Below are positions 58,827 to 64,000 of a stretch of 64,000 bases of DNA, piece by piece (positions within the stretch are counted from its first letter, which is position 1; each line of letters opens with the position of its first letter). The translations under genes were made by a program, and so were the position numbers. This DNA is from Polytrichum commune. Lineage: Eukaryota; Streptophyta; Polytrichopsida; Polytrichales; Polytrichaceae. Where the stretch lies: assembly GCA_950295325.1 (NCBI GenBank), contig OX485806.1:50463169-50527168 (forward strand). The letters run 5' to 3'. The notes below the pieces were generated by a model that did no database searches, was not told where the DNA came from, and worked only from the letters and a program-made list of their open reading frames with translations.

Positions 58827-60036
58827 GTCCACCTTCGGCAAGTTTTCTTTGTACACAAAGTACAAACACAGTACGTTGACGACCTTTGTTTTCTTGTTTT
58901 TCAACATTGTGTAAGCCCCCTCCGCCAGTGCAATGTAATGAAATTTAGAGACAACATAATTAGGCTATATTTTCTTGACAATCTCATATACCTGCTTTGC
59001 CTTCCTATCCTTGATTATCCACAGTCAAATGTTAACCTCCTTGAATTTGGGACTTGCATAGTCGACGAACTTCGAGAGGAAGGGCTCATAAAAGGGGGTG
59101 CTCATGGTATCCCCTAACGAACTTCTAGGGATGTTCCGGAAGTCTATCATTCCAAAGGGGAATCGATCCTTTGCATTCGTCCTTATTGTTTTTCGAGCAT
59201 CAACGCCAGGCCATCCTTGGAATTTTAGAGGTGACAAGGTGACAAGGTTGAATTGCGCGTCCCCCTCAAAACTGACAATCTTCTTCTCCTTTATGAAATT
59301 GGAGAAGGCATGCGATGTGTGATCTGGAAGCACCCGGTTCTTCCCACCCTTCACCAACTTCGACCACAGGAAGTCTTCCCCCACTTCCCTTATGAGAGCC
59401 GCCACAGATGCATTGGTGAACTTGTACTCCGCCTTGAAGGCTTTCCAGTTTGCCTCGTGAACCTCGCCATCTACAAAAGGTTCATCTCGAGGACTATCTT
59501 GTGTAGTTCCTGGATGATAATGGTCTTCTTCTTCCTATTCTCCGTCCATTCTTTCATTGTGTAGCATGAAAGAACAAATGATTTGGGCTTGGAAAATACT
59601 ATCTTCGGGTGCATCCAACATCTCTTTGCCGAAGGCTTGATGTGCAAGATGTGCGTTGCTACCTTTCCCATTTTTGACTCCGAAAGGCCTTGGAGTGTTC
59701 GAAAGAACTCTCTCATTAGAGGCTTCAGCTGCTTGAAACGTGAGGTCACATTGAAACGCAGGCCTGTGTCGGGATCGATCAGGTCCCCCATCTCGTGTTT
59801 CTCAAATATGTTTTTCCACTTCAACCAGACATTATCGGATGTTGTTATCAAATAAATTTCTCCTCGCAACTCGTTATATTTTTTTTGTTTGTGACAAGTA
59901 TTATCAATAAAGAAGATCTTGTTTAACATTTGGTACTTCAAATACTGTATATGAACATAGAAACACGTGTTAGATATGTATATGTTATTTGTTCATTTTG
60001 TTAGAGGTAGCATCGTCAATAATAACTACTACATCC

Positions 60037-60097
60037 ATTTGGGTTGATCGACCCCAAAAACAAAATAAAACAGAAGTTTGGGTTGGTCGACCCAAAC
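60037..60097. repeat. Two palindrome copies in an intron
   Basis: Copies at about 60037-60058 and 60076-60097 fall in the first half of the intron 60106-59945. One arm base differs in the second (GGGTTGGTCGACCC). Confidence 0.9.
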
Positions 60098-61810
60098 CAT
60101 ACTCACCTCCCGCTTTGGATTCTTGTCCTTTGCATTCTCCCTCTCTTTGGGAGGCCTGCCGTAGAACTCCCACACTTTACGCAAGGCCATGATGTTCCAA
60201 ATCCACAAAGCTTGGTATGCCCGTTTCTTGTTTCCCATGTTGAAGTAGCGGGAGATGTCGCTAAGTCTGGTTTTGTCATCTGACCACACCACCAAGGCCT
60301 TCCACACCTTCAATTTCTCTTTCTGGTGATTGGGATCATCCCACTCAGTCATGAGTTGGATTTTCTTTGACGTTTCCACGCTGTGCTGACCATCAATTAC
60401 CCAAAAATCACCTTTATGAATTGATGGCCACATATCCGGAGTGGGCATTCTTTTGTGTCCCTTGGGCATGACTACAATAGTTTTCTTATCGTCTTTGAAT
60501 CGCTCACTCACTATCTGGGCGATATTCCAATCAACGTAGGCATCTTCCTTTGCCCAAACACATTTTTCAAGTGGGGCTAGGTGGCACTCAGCAATATTGA
60601 CGTTGAACTTGAAATCCCTACCCATGAAAAAACAATGAAAGCACTTGGTCGTGTAATTGTTCACAAATTTTTGGATTTCAAACGCATCCACTTCTTGCCC
60701 GCGCTTTGGCATGTGCAGCTCTGGGGAAATTGGCTCGTCAATCATAACTGATGCCGATTCTCTTAGCCTCTTTGAAGGAGTTGTCTGACGGTTGTTTGAT
60801 GGCATTGGTGTCTTACTACTAGCCAATGTTGCCGTAGGCATAGTTCTTTTTGAGTCAGCCAGAACCGCCCGTGGCTTCGTCACTCTTTGAGGTGTCGACG
60901 AGCCTACGCCTTCTTCAGTTGTGGCCTTCCTCCTCACCGACTGTTGTGATTTGGACTTGCTTTGTTAAACTTTGTTTATTGCGTTGATTGCATGTTTGAG
61001 CTTCGTAAACCCGCTTACCACCTTCATGTTTCAAATGCTTCAATCTATGAAGATAGATTTTGGTTTAATAACATCCGGTTCAATGCAAGAGTCTTTAACG
61101 TATAAGGGGTCAAATGGCTCGAAGAATTGGTGCATGAACATGTGTGCATTTTGCATTGCAGAATTCTCAAGAATGACGTTCACGTAGTCACCTAGAGCCT
61201 ATATTGACGCCACCTCCCACGTCGTCAGAGTTGCCCATGTGTTTTGTCCACTGTCCCAACTTTCACCACAAAGAGGATCTTGAATTGCGATTCCTTAACA
61301 ACTTGGAGGGACCACGCAATGACAAGCCTGTCCTTAGGCACGTAAGACTCATCTTCAAGGATTTTGTATTCTTGCCATACCTCATCTGGTGTGAGCATGA
61401 ACCATCTTTCTCTAGGTTTTTTTCTGGGTGCCATCTGCAAGAAAAACTATAGCACTGTTAGTTTCGGTCGGGCGACCCAAACTATTACAAATTTTAATAA
61501 GCATGTTCACATGTATGAAGAATGTCAAATAGGTTGAGGTCACAGATCGATAGGTTTGGGTAGATCGACCCAAACACAAGCCATATGAAGTTTGATAATT
61601 GGTAATAATTATCTGGGGTTTGGAATTAGCTCGATTGTCTAATACAAATTTTGAAATAGTGGGTAGAATAATTATTCAGAAGTGCTTTGGTTATTGGCCA
61701 TTTCCATATTCTTTGTAAATATAACTGTACATCATAAAATATTTTGGTATAATAAATTTGTTTCATAAGATTTTATATTGTGGGATCAATATGAATATGG
61801 TCTCCCATGA

Positions 61811-61962
61811 ATTGGGTCGTTCGACGCAAACTTGTTTCATGGTTTGGCTCGTTTGATCAAAACAAGTCTCATGGTTTGGGTCGTTCGACCCAAACAAGTT
61901 TTATGGTTTGTGTCATTTGACCCAAACCAGCTGTTGTGTTTGGGTCGCACGACCCAAACATA
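61811..61962. repeat. Cluster of palindrome copies
   Basis: Five copies (GGGTCGTTCGACGC, GGCTCGTTTGATCA, GGGTCGTTCGACCC, TGTGTCATTTGACCC, GGGTCGCACGACCC cores) are spaced about 25-40 bp apart. The sequences between them are variants of CAAGTTTCATGG. Confidence 0.9.
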
Positions 61963-62044
61963 TTTCCGAACATTGAAACAACCAAAAATTGGTTGTAAAT
62001 TATAAGTACTTTCAATTAATTCTTGGTGTTTCAATGTTTAAATT

Positions 62045-62110
62045 CTAATGATACACTGCTTATTATATAATGCTTAATATATAATGCTTATGATAGAATG
62101 CTTATGATAA
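62045..62110. repeat. Short AT-rich tandem repeat
   Basis: AATGCTTATGATA / AATGCTTAATATAT units repeat four to five times. Confidence 0.75.
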
Positions 62111-62269
62111 ATATAAGAAAGACATATTTATGAAAGAAAGAAAGTACTTGTTCTTGCAAGGTTTACGAAAAGCTTTTATTGCAAGCTGTTCTTGTAATTT
62201 AAATCTCACAAGCAGTTATGCTTTGTATTACAATGTAATCCCACAAACACTAGACACTCTGATGAATTT

Positions 62270-62650
62270 TAGACCACTCAACACTTTAAACCTTACAAAC
62301 ACTTTCAACTTCACAAATACTATGAATATCATAAACCCTCAACACTCTGAATCTCACAAACTCACAACCCTCAACCCTCAACACTCTAAATCTCACAAAC
62401 TCACAAACTCACAATCCTCAACACTCTCAATCTCACAACTTCACAACCCTCAACACTAACAATCTCACAACCCTCAACATTCTCAATCTCACAACCTTCA
62501 ACACTCTGAATCTAAATCCTTCAAGCTATCAACACTCTGAAGCTCGTAATCCGTCAACAATCTGAATCTCACAACCCTCAACACTCTGAATGATACAACA
62601 AAGAGAGGAATCACACAAGAATCACTCAAGCTATCAACATCCTAAACTCA
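62270..62650. repeat. Degenerate CTCAACACTCTGAATCTCACAA array
   Basis: Variants of CTCAACACTCTGAATCTCAC and ACAAACTCACAACCCTCAAC recur more than ten times with irregular 20-35 bp spacing. One strand is nearly free of G. Confidence 0.85.
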
Positions 62651-62659
62651 CAAAGTTTG

Positions 62660-64000
62660 GCGCCAGGATGTGGAAACTATATGCTATAGAAAGAGAAAGG
62701 AGGGAAGAGGAGAATGTCCGAAAGTACGCATCGCTTCGTGGAGCTTCTAGGAGTGGCACGGAGAGGTGAAAAAAACCCGAAAAGGGCGACCTTTTGGGTT
62801 TCGTTGCCCTCAGGAGAAGGCCTTAAACCACGGCATTAAGGCACCCATTGGATTAAGGCACCCACATAAATAAGGTTATGGGGCAGCCCTAATCCCTAAA
62901 TCCTTACCGCCCTACCTTTAGCGGCATTTAATATGTTCTGAAACAGGAACATAGCCTAAGGTATTGCACAAAATTTTCAATTTTGCAAAGTAGTTGAACT
63001 TATTGGTTCCTAAGCCGTTGAGGGACTTTAGATAAATAACACAATTCATTTCACATTCAACTATGTCATCTTTGTTGAATGCTTTTCCCAACTCCGATTT
63101 TAATATATTGAATTGAATGGTCCCTAATTGGAATTGCTAACATTGAAATTAAGCCATTATGTGTTTTATAATTTCACGTGTGTAGACATATGGAATCACA
63201 AATGCTCAAAGGCAATTACACGGTTTAATATTATTAGTATGGTAACCATTTACGTGGTTTGATAATATGAATACATATTGTAATTTCTATGATGGTTAAT
63301 GCTGGAGGACAAGGATCTAGCCTATCATAGATCCCCTAACAAGTAGCATTACACTAACTCAATTTTACAAGTTTATGTATTAGTCAATTATTATAATATG
63401 GAATTATGCAAAATGTATTGATACCTTCTCATAGTTTTTTGTCAAAAACAAAAAAATTGTTGTTTGATTTATATCATGGAACATTAATATATTTATATGG
63501 AAGTTGACATTTAAAGTAAATTAAAGAAGCATAATGATTACAAATGTATCCCTTGCACCCCCATGGAATTCAACATCATATGAAGCCATTCAAGCAATCA
63601 CTTTGTTGGTCAATGTTCGCTCCACATATATTAAACAACATATATTAAACAACATATATTAGGGTTTGGGGTTTAGGATGGGTTGGTATAGGTAAACCAT
63701 GTTCAAATAAGAATAATAAATTGGGACTTGTTGCACCACAAGCCATAAATGATTGGCATATAGGTCAAATGACGGGGCCTTAGTGTTTATAAATTTAAAT
63801 ACAAATGTATTTAGTCATGAAAACATTTTGATTCAAGGATATGGAATATGATTGTGTGGTCGTTTACAAGAAAACTCACTAAAGCAAACATGTGATCTAG
63901 TGCTCACAATCAGGTCATCCTTAGTAACAGGAGTCTAATAGCAAGATTATAGTACATACGATCTTTATCATGTTAATATGTTATTTGAAATAATTGAAAT
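62660..64000. other. AT-rich stretch, no gene recognised
   Basis: No ORF of note. A 14-16 bp unit CATATATTAAACAA is tandem at about 63634-63660, followed by TTAGGGTTTGGGGTTTAGG, a telomere-like fragment too short to mean more. Confidence 0.35.

Larger units (their letters stand above)
56414..61434 (-). pseudogene. Multi-exon gene remnant with ParB/Srx-like domain
   Basis: A 3' splice site (TTCTTGCAG/ATG) opens at 61434 with MAPRKKPRERWFML. Further pieces at 61195-61045 read MHQFFEPFDPYTLKTL. The main frame 60952-60107 has a Ser/Thr/Pro-rich region, then GDFWVIDGQHSVETSKK (near 60394), which resembles the DGxHR nucleotide-binding loop of ParB/sulfiredoxin domains. An intron of 162 nt (60106-59945, GTGAGT...ACAG, phase 0) leads to an exon (YLKYQMLNKIFFIDN) that runs with frameshift and stops to 58832. 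Removing the LTR at 56638-58826 makes NLPKVD continue in frame as NHPINRMEKLF to about 56440. Function is unproven. Confidence 0.6.

Noticed and set aside
60029-60106. Coding extension of the ParB-like ORF through VWVDQPK
   Set aside because: The peptide is the translation of palindrome copies, and a GAG/GTGAGT donor with a matching ACAG acceptor places this in an intron.
63655-63680. Interstitial telomere repeat
   Set aside because: Only two imperfect TTTAGGG-like units follow an AT-rich tandem repeat. Too short to support.

Overview
The window looks like repeat-dense nuclear DNA from a plant or streptophyte alga. I base this on Ty3/gypsy LTR retrotransposons with 1-2 kb LTRs, many solo LTRs, a pogo-type and two hAT-like DNA elements, and GT-AG introns in the one gene remnant that can be followed. 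There are no operons, rRNA or tRNA genes, and I found no intact host gene. The species cannot be fixed from sequence alone. A charophyte, fern or gymnosperm-sized genome would all fit. The degenerate ParB-like and FCP1/NIF-like ORFs lean me weakly towards a charophyte.

Layout. 0.9-2.5 kb: decayed pogo/Tigger-like transposase (-). 2.5-7.7 kb: weak ORF remnants, a 99-bp tandem duplication, homopolymers. 7.7-10.1 kb: coiled-coil pseudogene (-) split by a solo LTR (family 2). 10.5-11.0 and 19.0-19.5 kb: a dispersed duplicate. 11.4-12.1 kb: a 51-bp tandem array and a nested hairpin. 12.5-15.5 kb: further family-2 LTR material. 15.5-18.7 kb: a Ty3/gypsy polyprotein remnant (-) split by a 973-bp solo LTR (family 1). 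20.4-24.2 kb: an unidentified + strand coding remnant split by two solo LTRs (family 3, then family 1). 24.6-33.9 kb: a complete, degenerate Ty3/gypsy element on the minus strand with both LTRs and a matching AATAA target duplication. Its LTRs and interior were themselves hit by a hAT-like element and two solo LTRs. 34.3-34.8 kb: a hAT-like MITE with an 8-bp TSD. 35.7-40.0 kb: a rearranged second gypsy copy with a family-2 solo LTR inside. 40.4-42.3 kb: an NIF/FCP1-type phosphatase pseudogene (-). 42.7-47.8 kb: a gag-like ORF (+) with retroelement flanks and another 973-bp solo LTR. 48.8-51.4 kb: family-2 LTRs in both orientations, one holding a 47-bp tandem array. 51.5-62 kb: a long minus-strand set of degenerate exons (ParB/Srx-like domain, acidic coiled coil, Pro-rich linker, FCP1/NIF phosphatase, a membrane segment) with a family-3 solo LTR. 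This set is peppered with a palindrome TTTGGGTCG-NN-CGACCCAAA. 62-64 kb: low-complexity AT-rich sequence.

How it fits together. The region is a palimpsest of retrotransposon insertion and LTR-LTR recombination. Eight LTR-bounded insertions plus the full element have exact 5-bp target duplications, and one more has a one-mismatch duplication. Removing some insertions makes the interrupted reading frame continue across the junction, so insertion order can be reconstructed. Nearly every nonsense codon seen can be explained by a C to T (or G to A) change (CGA to TGA, CAA/CAG to TAA/TAG). That pattern is typical of methylation-driven decay of silenced DNA.
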